Below, one piece after another: positions 44,253-55,191 of a stretch of DNA of 64,000 nt. Each line of letters starts with the position of its first letter. Position 1 is the first letter of the stretch. The translations under genes were made by a program, and so were the position numbers. The notes beneath the pieces were generated by a model. That model was not told the DNA's origin. It was given only the letters and a program-made list of their open reading frames with translations, and did not search any database. The DNA comes from Kingdonia uniflora (Eukaryota > Streptophyta > Magnoliopsida > Ranunculales > Circaeasteraceae): positions 2,728,001 through 2,792,000 of the forward strand of contig JACGCM010000779.1 of assembly GCA_014058105.1 (NCBI GenBank), written 5' to 3'.

Positions 44253-44357
44253 ATGGCGATGGCGTTGAAGCCAGTCTTCTCAACCTTACAAAATCATTTC
44301 CATTAAAACCCAATTTACTTCCTTCCCTCTCAAGATTTTACTCCTATCAATACATAA
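44253..44357 (+). pseudogene. Candidate first exon with organellar transit peptide
   Basis: ATG at 44253 gives MAMALKPVFSTL; one base later the frame shifts to TKSFPLKPNLLPSLSRFYSY, then a GTAAGT donor at 44358. The Ser/Leu/Arg-rich composition without acidic residues is typical of plastid or mitochondrial transit peptides, and the preceding CT-rich leader looks like a plant 5' UTR. No following exon is seen before the tandem repeats at 44738, so this is a truncated gene start with a frameshift. The mature protein is unknown. Confidence 0.35.
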
Positions 44358-44737
44358 GTAAGTTCTTTCTCCTCTTCTTAGGGTTTTTTTTTTCCTGATT
44401 TTCTGATATTGTTGTTGTTGCTACAATAGTTAAGTTTGGCTGATGCTACAGTGAAGTTTGGATTCACCCCTCAACAGACCTTGATCCTTGTACTTCCTAT
44501 ATAACGTAGTCAACTCTGTATAGTTCACATTAGTCAATCCGCTGTGCCAACCAAAATGATAAATACTACATTAACTATTTTAAAGAAAAATTTAATATAA
44601 ACAGCAAACAATAAAGCTTAACTATGATACAAATAAACTCAAAGCAAAAAAGGACTAAAGAAGTGAGAATAGAACATGGTACCATTGTAATGCAATATTG
44701 ATAATCAACAGAACCTTCCTCTTGTATGTTCTTAGGT

Positions 44738-45025
44738 CCACAATTACATTGACTTAATAAATAGAGCTTACACTACATTATTACAAAAACATTTAGAATT
44801 ATACTGACTTATCAATAGAGCATCAACTACATTACAAAAACTACCACAATCACATTGACTTGATAAATAGCTTACACCACATTATTACAAAAACATCCAG
44901 AATTACACTAACTTGATCAATGGAGCATCAACTACATTACAAAAACTACCACAGTTACATTAATTTGATAAATAGAGCTTGCACTATATTATTACAAAAA
45001 CGTCTAGAATTACAGTGATATAAAA
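44738..45025 (+). repeat. Tandem repeat, period 105-106 bp, about 2.7 units
   Basis: Units start ccacaattacattgacttaa (44738), ccacaatcacattgacttga (44844) and ccacagttacattaatttga (44949). Each unit is itself two half-units that share a tac-att-gactt...aatagag / attacaaaaac pattern, so the array may have grown from a monomer of about 53 bp. Confidence 0.75.
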
Positions 45026-45753
45026 CACCCACACACATTGATGTAACAGAAACAAAAATAGTAAATACAATAATAAAAATGGATGGCGAATACATACCAA
45101 ACAGACAAATTGAAGGAAAGATACAATGGTAAATAAACTCCTCCATTTGATCCCCTTGGTTCAAAGTATTAGTGATCCTATAATTAGGATATAAAAGTGT
45201 AGAGTTTAGAGGAGAGTGGAAGCTAGAGTAATATTTAGGATTTTAAAAGATATATAGGGATCAAATAAACTAGTTCCCTACCATCCAATGCGGGTCTAAA
45301 TAAATAAATGTGTGGGATACACACCTACCATTACGATATACTGCCAAAAAACTTTTGAAAGATAAAAAGTTTAATTTATTTATTTTATTATATTGTGACA
45401 ATTTTTTGTAAAACTATTGTATACACAAACTACAGAGTAACTGAAATTACAGAAGGTATACCCTATATTATAAACTTTCATAACTTTATGGAAATAACAC
45501 ATCTATTGGCCAACAACTGAACAACATCACAAATATTTGACCTAACTGATATATCGACCAATGTTGTCAATTTTAACCTTGCTTAAATCTAACACCCTTT
45601 GTATCTTAAGAAAACACGACAGACAAGAACTCCATAAATCTTATAAATAAAGGAGTCCAACTATTTTTGTATCTTAAAAATGCTTTGGGTTGCTCATTAC
45701 AATGTGCATCACTGAGACCGTAAATAACTGTTTCATTTACAAAAAATTTGTAG
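45026..45753. other. Intergenic, AT-rich
   Basis: No gene, repeat end or RNA recognised. It ends at the acceptor of the first beta-galactosidase exon. Confidence 0.4.
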
Positions 45754-46110
45754 GTATAATCAGACAACCGAAATATGGTCACTTGAAAGAGCTCTATAGG
45801 GCTATTAAGCTATGTGAGAGAGCTTTAGTCTCTGCCGATCCAGTTGTTACCTCTCTAGGAAGATACAAACAGGTTTGCCAACTTTTCTTATATATCTGGC
45901 TTATCCTTTTTAGTTCTAACATGCCTTGTTAATTATCTTCTCACTAGGCTCACAATTTTTCTTCTGAGATGGGTGACTGTGCGGCTTTTCTTTCAAATAA
46001 TAAACCAAATGCAACCACAAGGGTTATGTTCAATGACATGTATTACAACCTGCAACCTTGGTCTATCAGCATCCTTCCAAATTGTAGAAATGCAGTCTTT
46101 AACACTGTAA

Positions 46111-47146
46111 AGATAAGTGAAGTAGGCGACTGAATATTCTTGAGCTGATTATTCGTAATTAGTAATAACACAGTCTACTTAAATGAGATCAAGATAAAAG
46201 GATATTCAAAATTTCAAAGCCAAACTAATATAATAAGAACACGTAGATAATAGTTGTGCACCTTGTTCCATTTTCAAAAAGTAGCATCAAGCATGGATAT
46301 TAATCGTTACTTTTGTGTCTCCCTCTCTATCTCATATCATGGTGGGTCCTTGGCTTTTTATGTGTGTGCCTCTGTCACTGATACTATAGTACACTTCTAT
46401 GTTTGATATTAGGAAATGACATTTTTCATGTATCATGATCTCCTTTCTTTTCTGTATCTTTCTCCTTCATAACTGATCCTGATGGCACCTTTGGCCTGGC
46501 TTTTTTTCTTATTGCTTTTAATGAACCAAGATTGTCAGTAATATACATATATCAACTATAGTGCTATCCGATATTTGTAGACAGTTGGTTTCTAAATCAT
46601 CTCCTTTTCCCACCAAATCCTATATATGTTTCCCCAAATCTGTCGCTGTGAAGTAGCCACTTCGACGCCAATGTATCCGCCATCTTTTGTCATATGCCTA
46701 TTCCTATTCATTCAATTATATGTAATAAGGCTTTAAAGTTCTTTAGTCTCTATCTATCAGCATTCTCAAGTTTGTGTCTTGTTCTACCATGTATCACTAT
46801 ATCATTTTTCTATATTATGACATAGCCCACTGTACTCAGCTGGATGTCTCTGATACAACCATGGTTCGAAAACTCAAATTAGATTGGCCCATCCCGCCCA
46901 ACTAAACTCAGGACTGGGCTGGTCCGGTCCAATTCGGAGTGAATTCTCAGAAAAATTATGGATCAGTCCAACTTGGTGCAGATTACCTGAGTTTCTACAG
47001 GTTGTATCGGACCGGATCGGGATTGACTTTGGTTTTTTTTTTTCAATAATATTTCTCATCATCATGAGAGAAAAATATTTTAATGTAAATATAAATGTTG
47101 CCGAGTTCTAGAATTTTGGCTACTTCTATCTTGTTTATCAATAGTA
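46111..47146. other. Long intron of the beta-galactosidase pseudogene
   Basis: No coding similarity. A GC-richer stretch at 46885-47030 with gactgggctggtccggtcc and cggaccggatcggg is unlike the AT-rich surroundings and may be a small repeat insertion. Confidence 0.35.
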
Positions 47147-47873
47147 GGTTGGAGTTCAAACATCACAGATGCAAATGTTGCCAAGCAATAACAAGTCACT
47201 CTTGTGGGAAACATATGATGAAGATATTTACTCATTGGGTAATAGTACGTTGATCACAAGTAATGGCCCCTTGGAGCACTCGAATGTAACAAGGGATATG
47301 AGCGACTATTTGTGGTATATTACTAGGTGAGAATAATGCGTCAGTTCGGGATTCATTACTTCTCCTGAACAATGAATTGATGATGTTATTTCCTGTTATA
47401 TATAACTTCTTCTAAACTCATATTATATGCAGTGTCGAAGTTAGTCCATCTTAATCATTTCTGAATAGAGGGGAATGGCCTACCCTAAGCGTGGAATCAA
47501 AAGGCTATGATATGCATGTATTTATCAATGGGCAACTATCAGGTTTGTTTTTCATTTTAATTGAGTAAAGTACAACTACTCGATGCTTTTTCGTTGATAG
47601 CTGTTAAAATACAAGAACTCCCATCTCTTTAAATTTCTAGATTTGGCAAAACTACAACTACTATGCCCAGTTACAAAATTCTTGGAAACTTGGAAAGAAA
47701 GATAAAAAGGATTTTTCGCTAACTGAGTTTTTTTTTTCTTATAAGAAGAAGATCCATACAAATTTAGAAGAGTGATTGAATCTATCTATTTCTAAAGTCT
47801 CAAATGTTGCCTCTGAATTTGTAAAAGAAAATATATGTTATTTGTTGAATAGAAGGACAAATTTTGCTTTCAG

Positions 47874-48894
47874 ATAACAAGATCGGTGAAAAAATACGTT
47901 GGCAGGACGACCTTGGCAATTGGTGATGGGGCAAATGACGTCAGCATGATTCAAGAAGCAGATATTGGAGTTGGAATTAGTGGCATGGAAGGAATGCAGG
48001 TAACACTGGCAATATTAGGATAGGAAACCTTACCAACTGACATTCTGTAATTTTATTTGAGTACCTTTACCTGGCTGTAGGGACAAGATACCAATTAGCA
48101 GTAGTACTTTCTTTCTTTCTTTATTTTTTTCTAAAGTTACCCCGGGCTAGCCCTCTCCTGGCTCTAACCACCATCCCTTTACATTATATGATTGGTATCT
48201 GACTTACAGCCTCGAAATTTCTAATCTATTGCCAACTATATGATCGAAATTGGACTTACATGTCGAAAATTTTCAACTGTAAGTGTCAGAAAGGGGGATT
48301 AATCAAAACTCAACAACTTCAAAGGATAGTCAATTTTTGTATGAGAACCTTATGAAAGTCCATACGACCAATACTCATACTGCAACAGTCAAGCAGTGGC
48401 ATAGAAAATTTGTAGACACATTACTCTTTAATTTCCATATAGTATAATGCACTGCAAGGACATTTATTTTTACCACAAAATAAATCTAACCAAATGTTCC
48501 TTGGGATGGAACTTGCAGGCAGTAATGGCAAGTGATTTTTCATTGCCTCAATTCCGTTTTCTAGAGCGGTTACTATTGGTACATAGGCATTGGTGCTATA
48601 AGATAATTTCGAAGATGGTGAACTTCCTTACAATCTCATACTGTAAATTAAAAAACAATATGATGGTTTTTCTCTCTAATATGACGCCATGTTTTATGTT
48701 ACAGATTCTCTACTTTGTGTGCAAGAACATAGCATTTGGACTTACTTTATTCTACTATGAATTGTATACAAGTTTCTCTGGTGAGCTCATGTATGATGGC
48801 TGGTACATGGTCTTGTTCAATGTTATGCTAACATTGAGCAGTAATAGCACTCGGGGTATTTGAGCAGGATGTTTCACCAGATGTATGCCTAAAG
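47874..48894 (+). pseudogene. P4-ATPase (aminophospholipid flippase, ALA family) fragment, three exons
   Basis: Exon 47874-47999 reads [20 protein letters not shown] and [11 protein letters not shown], the conserved hinge region (GDGANDV) of the P domain. Exon 48519-48616 reads [20 protein letters not shown] then VHRHWCYK. Exon 48705-48894 reads [20 protein letters not shown] and [12 protein letters not shown], the first C-terminal transmembrane helices. A small deletion near 48830 shifts the frame, after which [14 protein letters not shown] is readable in another frame. All three exons keep AG/GT borders, so this is genomic DNA, not a cDNA copy. P4-ATPases move phospholipids to the cytosolic leaflet. 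Only about 135 of over 1000 residues are present. It lies inside an intron of the beta-galactosidase pseudogene. Confidence 0.88.
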
Positions 48895-49960
48895 GTACTA
48901 AACTCTATTACTACTATAAATTATTTACCAAAACATTTTTTACCAACTAAATAAGCGAAACATGTAAGAAGTATCCCAGGGTAATTGGAAGAGATGTTTT
49001 AATTTTGACCATCAATATATGACTAGAATTAGTTTTACAGACCCATGAAGTTTTCAACTTTTCCTTGTCCCACTATTATAGCACTTTCCTTTCAATTTTT
49101 TGGAATGTAAGTCTAAATTCAATTGTAGGATGGATCAACATCAAAATATCCCTGATTGGAGTTAGAAAAGCATTATATGCACAACATCTGAAACAAAACA
49201 TAGTAAATATAACTAAGTTAATTGGTACATTAATTGGTAGAAAATTTTATGTCCTACCTTTGAACTTTACAAGATTAACAAGTTATTAGTTGTTAATGCA
49301 ACTTAATAGAAAGTATCTCAAAAAATTTGTCACAACAATGATGTACATTAAAGAAGGCAGATATATTAACCAAGAAATATGATCAACTGCTCTAAACAAA
49401 ATTCATATTAGAAAACTACTTGAACCGAAGTAATCGTTAAGTCACTTTCCAGCTGAGGAATGTAATGCGATAGTCAATATTCTTTCCTACTCTCATACTC
49501 AAGGAATGTCGTAGTCAAATTCTTCATTTAAGATTCAAGGAAGGATTGGAACATTGCCAATTTGCTCTAGAGGGTTTAGATCTGTATGAGAGAACATAGT
49601 GCATAGAACTTTGTAAGAGGAAAAATAGTGAAGTAAAGTGAAGTAAAATATCAGAGGTTGCTCCCTAAGGTATAAATTTAAATAGATTTGCTCTGAATAT
49701 ATGGGACCAATAGTGTATATGTTTGGTCCAAAATATTCAAGGAAACTTCGATATATGGGACCAATATGTCAAAATATTTGCCAACAGGTATTACATATCT
49801 TTACATAGCTACATATATCTTTCTGTGATTCGTGTTTCTTCTATTTGTAGAATGTTCGAAGTTCTATTAAATCAGTTTGACTTTCCCTTAACTGACTTCT
49901 TGCCTCATTATCGCCATATCCATATTTGATGACTTTGGCTATGCTCAAACTGTAGAATCG
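48895..49960. other. Spacer after the P4-ATPase fragment
   Basis: No coding similarity. The phrase atatatgggaccaatagtgt near 49697 recurs as gatatatgggaccaatatgt near 49750. The 3' junction of the transferred fragment should lie here, but no terminal motif stood out. Confidence 0.35.
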
Positions 49961-50527
49961 GCCCATGACACAAGGAAAAATAGATAGAATTGCACTCCTC
50001 AGCATTACAATGGGATTGCCAGTTAGTCGCCTTCAACGCCTTTTAAATTTGGTTATGCCTTTTTTTTGTATGCTCACTAGGAAAATGCAACTCACTATGA
50101 TAAACTGCATGTACACTGAATCTATGGGATATATGAATCCTATAAATATGCATCCACTGTCCCATTATATTGTATTTGTATTGAGGCATTACAATTGCTC
50201 TAATTTGTAACTTTTTTCATCTTCTCATTATGACTGCAGAATAACGGGGCATATTGTGAAACTTGGAATGCTAGAGTCTTGGGTCTGGTTGTGATTCATG
50301 GCATCGATCAGGGACATAGGGACTTGACCTGACAGAGATGGTCTCATGAGGTATGAATTCAAAAGTATGAGCTCAAATATTGTATGAGGTATCTTACAAT
50401 GTTAAAGAAAATTATTAGATCAGGATATATCCATACCAAAATGTTACGGTTTAAGTAATAATGTACGGTTATTATAATATATGGACCATATTAATATTGT
50501 ACGCAATTAGACTCATAGAATCTATAT

Positions 50528-50719
50528 ATTATAGTGTAACTTCAAATTAAAATTAAAATAGAATATATATTGCAATATTTATTGCTGGATCACAATAGTT
50601 TGAACCATAGTAGGCTACTAGCTATTATAGCGTAACTTCAAATTAAAATTAATATAGAATATATATTGCAATATTCACTGCTGTATCACAATGGTTTGAA
50701 CCATACTAGGCTACTAGCT
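50528..50719 (+). repeat. 96-bp tandem duplication
   Basis: Units 50528-50623 and 50624-50719 share atag-gtaacttcaaattaaaatt, gaatatatattgcaatatt and tttgaaccata-taggctactagc with few changes. It lies in a beta-galactosidase intron. Confidence 0.8.
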
Positions 50720-50981
50720 GATGCAATGACGTTATATGTAGTTTTATTTTATAGATGTTTCTTAATTCAGGTTGGCCTTAAAGGAGAAGCAATGAATCTT
50801 ATGTCTCTAGATGGAATTTCATCTGTTGAGTGGACGTAAATGTCACTTTTTGCACAAAAACAATAGCCACTGACATGGTATAAGGTAAAATTTCAACATA
50901 ATAGGATTTATAGTACCTGCTTTTATCAATTAGTAACCACTTACCAAATTATTGCCATATTCCAAAGCTTTTACTTGTTAG

Positions 50982-51536
50982 TAATCCACAATACGATTGA
51001 GAAGCTTTAGTTAGTAGAAAAGTATGAAGAATGCCAATTTGTATAGGAAAAATAAGAGATTCACTTGTATTATCCAAGTAATTACAACGAATAAACTCTA
51101 CACCCTAGAACTTCTCTCTAGATCTAACCTTGAAAAGAAATAAACTAAGTCTCATTTATATACTAGGGAACTTAAAATACTAAAAGAACGTATCTCGAGG
51201 TAAAACACCCCTCAAAAATACAACTAACGCCAAAAGGAAAAAAGGCTGAATCGCGCCTCTGTTCGAGCATAATAAGTTTCAGTTCGAATAAAATAAAATG
51301 TAATCGAATATAATAAAATTTATTCGAATAAAACACCTCAGGTATAAATACCATAAATCTATTCGAATATAAATAAATCTATTCGAATAGAATACCTCAG
51401 GCTGAAATCTATTCGAATTGAATAAAATCTATTCGAATAGAATACCTCAGGCTAAAATCTATTCGAATAGAATACTTCAGGCTGAAAAGTATAGAAACTT
51501 GAGAACTTCATGTCTTCTTCAGATCCTCCTGGATCA
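50982..51536 (-). repeat. 3' LTR of the short gypsy element (555 bp)
   Basis: Begins taatccacaata and ends cctggatca on plus. It contains three or more copies of a ctattcgaatagaatacctc + aggct unit between about 51360 and 51480; copy number explains its 68-bp excess over the 5' LTR. tttatata at 51155-51162 is a TATA candidate on minus. Confidence 0.85.
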
Positions 51537-51639
51537 TGGCTCCCCCCTTTAGGAGCCTTGAGCTCCTGCTCAAGCAAGAATTAGAGGGGTGGGAATGCGG
51601 CGCTGACCATGTCCCTACTATACCACTTCGACTTACTAG

Positions 51640-52330
51640 GTAGCTAACCCTTCTTCCCAACTCGGAACAAATCGAAACGAACATATGTCTTGCCCGGCAG
51701 TAACTTTTGGCGAAACACACTACGCCCCTTAAGATCAGCATATCCTACAACATATCCTGACGTAACAAAAGGTTGTATCTGCATAGAAACTAACATAGTG
51801 GAAGTAGTTGGTAATGGGGGTCGAGATAACCTATCAGCCAAATTGTTGTCCGCTCCCTTCTTATACTAGATAATCAAAGGAAATTGTTAGAGATACGACA
51901 GCCCCTTCATCTGGCGAGCTTGCTGTAGCTTGGACTGTGTAGCTAAAAATTGTAACGGTTTGTAATCAGTATGTACCACAACCACCTCTTACAACTTCCC
52001 CAAGTCAGTTTGTTGCTTTAAAAACGTTTTCATAGGAGATAATACTTGAGACGACGTGCCCTCCTGAACCGGTCGTACCAATAGCACAAACATACCGCTT
52101 GCATTAACCAACCGCTTCACCTGAGTCATCGTTACAAAATTTAACGTAGTGACATGCTCCTTACAAGCATTGATATGAAACTCCATTCCCTCCTTCACAA
52201 GACGATACTTGCGAGCTCTACGGTAATGAATCGCATCTCGATCCCAAAGATAAGGGCTACCCAAGATTACCTGACACACATCCAAAGGAACTACCTCACA
52301 CGTCACCTCGTCAATAAACTTCTAAGAAAT
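51640..52330 (-). pseudogene. Protease C-half and RNase H tail of the short gypsy element
   Basis: 52306-51989 on minus reads CEVVPLDVCQVILGSPYLWD, the ILG region of a plant gypsy protease, then a linker (YRLVKEGMEFHINAC). Near 51985-51640 the frames give VVVVHTDYKPLQFLATQSKL and ADNNLADRLSRPP, the RNase H to post-RNase H join, then GYVVGYADLKGRSVFRQKLL. RT and most of RNase H are missing between the two parts. Frame changes are present. Confidence 0.7.
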
Positions 52331-52339
52331 CACAAACTT

Positions 52340-53750
52340 GAATGTGCACTGCTTTGTGATCATCACATCTGCATCTTTCTGAATCCACCCCAAACCATAC
52401 GGCTTAGGATGAGCTGTAGTCGTCAAACCCATCTTCGTCACCAACGTCTCAGAAATCAAATTTTTTCTGACTACCTAGATCCATAATGGCCTTGACTAAA
52501 CTTTGTTTTACCTAAATACTGGCATGAAAAACCTCTTCCCGACTCTTTTCCTCGGCAGCCAAATTCCGCTGAAACATAAGTGTAAGCTTAGGATTCGGTT
52601 TATCCAAATCTGAAAGATCAATAACCTATGTAGCTAGTACAGATCTTTCTTTCTTGCTCTTCTCCTCCTTCGGCGTAAGCTCCGGGTGAAGTTTCGAGCA
52701 ATAATCGGAAATATGCCCACTCGCCTTACAATGATTGCAATGATACTCCTTGGATGAAGGCCCCACTCCCTTGGCCTCTTCCTTATGCTCATTTTTCCAG
52801 CTTGACTTGTACCCCGACTTGATCTTGTCGTCTTCTTTATCACTGTTCAAGTACTTGCCTTCAATGGCAATTGTCTTCACGATAGCGTCCTCGATATTGG
52901 CCACAGTAAAGAGCTTCAACTCTCCCATAATGGACTCTGACAAACCCCTCTGTATACTTTATAACACTTCGTACTCATCCACATCAATATCCAAAACCAG
53001 CGCTTGGTTATGAAACGCCGTAGTGTACTCCTGTACGGATTGTTCAAACTGTTAGCGCAAATTGTGCCATAAAAACCATTTCTCTTGTTCATACCCAATC
53101 GGATAAAACTGCTTGCGTATTAATACCTTAAATTCTTTTTAACCCAAACCTCCTACATCATGGCGTTTCTGATAAGATTTTCACCACGTGAGTGCATGAC
53201 TTGCAAATTTCAATGTAGCAAAGCATATTTGTTGAGCATTGGAGTATTCATAAACGAAAATATAAGTTTCTAACCTATCTAACCAATTATCCAACTTCTC
53301 AACATCAATCGAACTGTCGAATATCAAAATTTTAATCTTAAAACTAATACGAAGATTACGTATAGGATTCATTGACTTACCAAAACTTGGGTGTTGCTTG
53401 ACAGAATCGGCATCACTAGAATCATTGGCTATCCTCGTATTATCGTTGTCTCTATCCCCCACTAAAACTCATTTTCTCCTCGAGCAGCCTTGCCGATGAG
53501 AGCGGCCTCACCGTGTCATCAAAGTGGAAGCCTTTGTGAGGTTTATGAGACGTAATTGGTTGACCAACTCCCCTACATAAGAAGTTAGGTCGGAAACTGT
53601 CGTTTCCAAAAGTGTGAGTCGATCGTTGGCCTCGTCCATCTTCAAATCCTCCTTCTTCTTCGAATTAGGTTTGCGATGAATCGTCAATGGACTCACTAGT
53701 TTCTCCTTCGTTTGCTTGAGACGGTCACGTGTAGAGACCATAAACCACAA
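52340..53750 (-). pseudogene. Gag and protease start of the short gypsy element
   Basis: 53750-53508 gives an N-terminal coiled region (ANDRLTLLETTVSDLTSYVG). 53462-53181 gives SSIDVEKLDNWLDRLETYIF and FATLKFASHALTW, the gag capsid pattern. 52943-52626 gives the CCHC zinc knuckle CNHCKASGHISDYC (C-x2-C-x4-H-x4-C) flanked by Lys-rich sequence. 52620-52340 gives the protease active-site region reading DLGSQKNLIS, with Leu for the usual Thr/Ser. Stops lie at several places between these pieces. Confidence 0.78.
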
Positions 53751-53759
53751 TCAACCCCC

Positions 53760-53789
53760 AAAGATCGTAACTAGAAAACTGATACAACT
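53760..53789 (-). other. Primer-binding site of the short gypsy element
   Basis: On minus the LTR ends ...gtggatta and is followed by agttgtatcagttttctag, a decayed TGGTATCAGAGC-type site (initiator Met tRNA) common in plant LTR elements. Confidence 0.6.
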
Positions 53790-54276
53790 TAATCCACAAT
53801 ATGATTGAGAAGCTTTAGTTAGTAGAAAAGTATGAAGAACGCCAATTTGTATGGGAAAAATAAGAGATTCACTTGTATTATCCAAGTAATTACAACGAAT
53901 AAACTCTAAACCCTAAACTTCTTTTTTAGAACTTCTCTCTAAATCTAAACTTGAATAGAAATAAACTAAGTCCCCTTTATATACTAGGGAACTTAAAATA
54001 CTAAAAGAATGCATCTCGAGGTAAAATACCTCTCAAATATACAACTAACACCAAAATGAAAAAGGCTGAATCGTACCTCTGTTCGGACAGAATAAGTTTA
54101 TGTTCGAATAAAATAAAATATATTCGAATCGAATAAAATCTATTCGAATAAAACACCTCAGGCAGAAATACCATAAATATATTCGAATAGAAATAAATCT
54201 ATTCGAATAGAATACCTCAAGCTGAAAAGTATAGAAACTTGAGAACTTCATGTCTTCTTCAGATCCTCATAGATCA
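53790..54276 (-). repeat. 5' LTR of the short gypsy element (487 bp)
   Basis: Aligns end to end with 50982-51536 except for fewer copies of the ctattcgaatag unit and an extra tttttta-type stretch near 53930. Confidence 0.85.
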
Positions 54277-54795
54277 GTTAGTCATCCACATTACAGGCTT
54301 ATATAAACGCACCTAACAAAGATGAGCCGTTGGCCTTGGATATGAGAAGTATGGGAAAGGGTCAAGTATGGATCAATCGCCAGAGCATTGGGCAATATGG
54401 GACCGCTTAAGTAGATGATAATTGTGAACAGTGCAGTTATTCCGGAACATTCCGTCCTCCAAAATGTCAAGTTGGCTATGGACAACCTACCCAAAAATGG
54501 TATTGGCTCTTTCTTAATTAGAATTCATTATCCACTACATATTTTACAAAATTATGGAAATGTCATGAAATATTTAATGGAAATTTACTCAGTTAAGCAA
54601 ATTTCTTAAAAGTTTAAACTTACTCAAATATGATAGTTATGCTTTCTGGCAAAGTTTCATAATGTATGATTGCTAACAGACATTGGATTGATGTTATGTA
54701 TAAGCATATTGTACCTTTTAGTCTTACATGGTAGCAAGACTTAATGGCAATTTCCCAAAATTGATTGGTGATCCACAACAAAAACTTGGAAGGTT

Positions 54796-55191
54796 TATCG
54801 ACAATGTGAAGGCAAAAATTCAGGATAAGGATAGAATCCTACCAAACCAACAAAGATAGATCTTTACAGGTAAACAGCTCGAAGATGGGAGGACTCTAGC
54901 AGACTACATCATCTAGAAGGAGTCCACCTACACTTAGTTCTTAGGCTGAGAGGTGATATGCATATAATTTTTAAGACTCTCACTGGGAAGATGATCACAC
55001 TTGAAGTGGAGAGCAGTGATACGATTGACAATGTGAAGGCTAAGATTCAAGACAATGAGGGAATTTATCCACATCAACAGAGGTTGATCTTTGCCGGTAA
55101 GTAGTTGGAAGATGGACGCACCCTTGTTGATTATAACATCCAGAAAGAATCTACCTTGTATCTTGTCCTTCGTCTGTGTGGTAATCTTTGA
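54796..55191 (+). pseudogene. Polyubiquitin pseudogene, about 1.7 units
   Basis: The first, partial unit (54796-54953) reads [20 protein letters not shown], stop, [17 protein letters not shown]. The second (54958-55191) reads [40 protein letters not shown], a stop after AGK, then TLYLVLRLCGNL-stop. Head-to-tail units without spacer are typical of polyubiquitin genes, which are cut into ubiquitin monomers. The C-terminal LRLRGG reads LRLCGN and three stops occur, so no ubiquitin could be made. No intron is visible. It begins about 300 bp after the last beta-galactosidase exon. Confidence 0.9.

Larger units (their letters stand above)
50982..54276 (-). mobile_element. Short Ty3/gypsy deletion derivative (3.3 kb)
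   Basis: LTRs at 50982-51536 and 53790-54276 lie in direct orientation with a perfect target duplication gttag (50977-50981 and 54277-54281). A polypurine tract (on minus, aaaggggggagcca) abuts the 3' LTR, and an iMet-type primer-binding site (ttgtatcag, decayed from TGGTATCAG) abuts the 5' LTR. The 2.25-kb interior encodes gag, a protease remnant and the tail of RNase H on minus; RT palm and integrase are absent. It is a non-autonomous or decayed derivative of a different gypsy branch from the Tat elements here. It lies in the last visible beta-galactosidase intron. Confidence 0.88.
45754..54499 (+). pseudogene. Plant beta-galactosidase (GH35) pseudogene, central exons
   Basis: Eight exons in order: 45754-45871 ([20 protein letters not shown]), 45947-46110 (GDCAAFLSNN), 47147-47325 ([23 protein letters not shown]), 47433-47542 (GYDMHVFINGQLS), about 49969-50022 (RIALLSITMGLP), 50240-50350 (ETW, HGIDQG), 50771-50884 (VGLKGEAMNLMSLDG) and 54297-54499 ([37 protein letters not shown]). 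These follow the order of plant cell-wall beta-galactosidases, which remove galactosyl residues from wall polymers. The catalytic barrel and signal peptide exons and the C-terminal lectin domain are missing. Stops occur in five exons (for example Trp to TGA in exon 6, TAA in exon 7), and the exon 2 donor reads at instead of gt. Introns contain a P4-ATPase fragment and a gypsy element. Confidence 0.88.

Noticed and set aside
47147..48894. A fused beta-galactosidase/P4-ATPase gene
   Set aside because: The flippase exons lie in an intron and the beta-galactosidase exons resume afterwards in correct order. Insertion explains it better than fusion.
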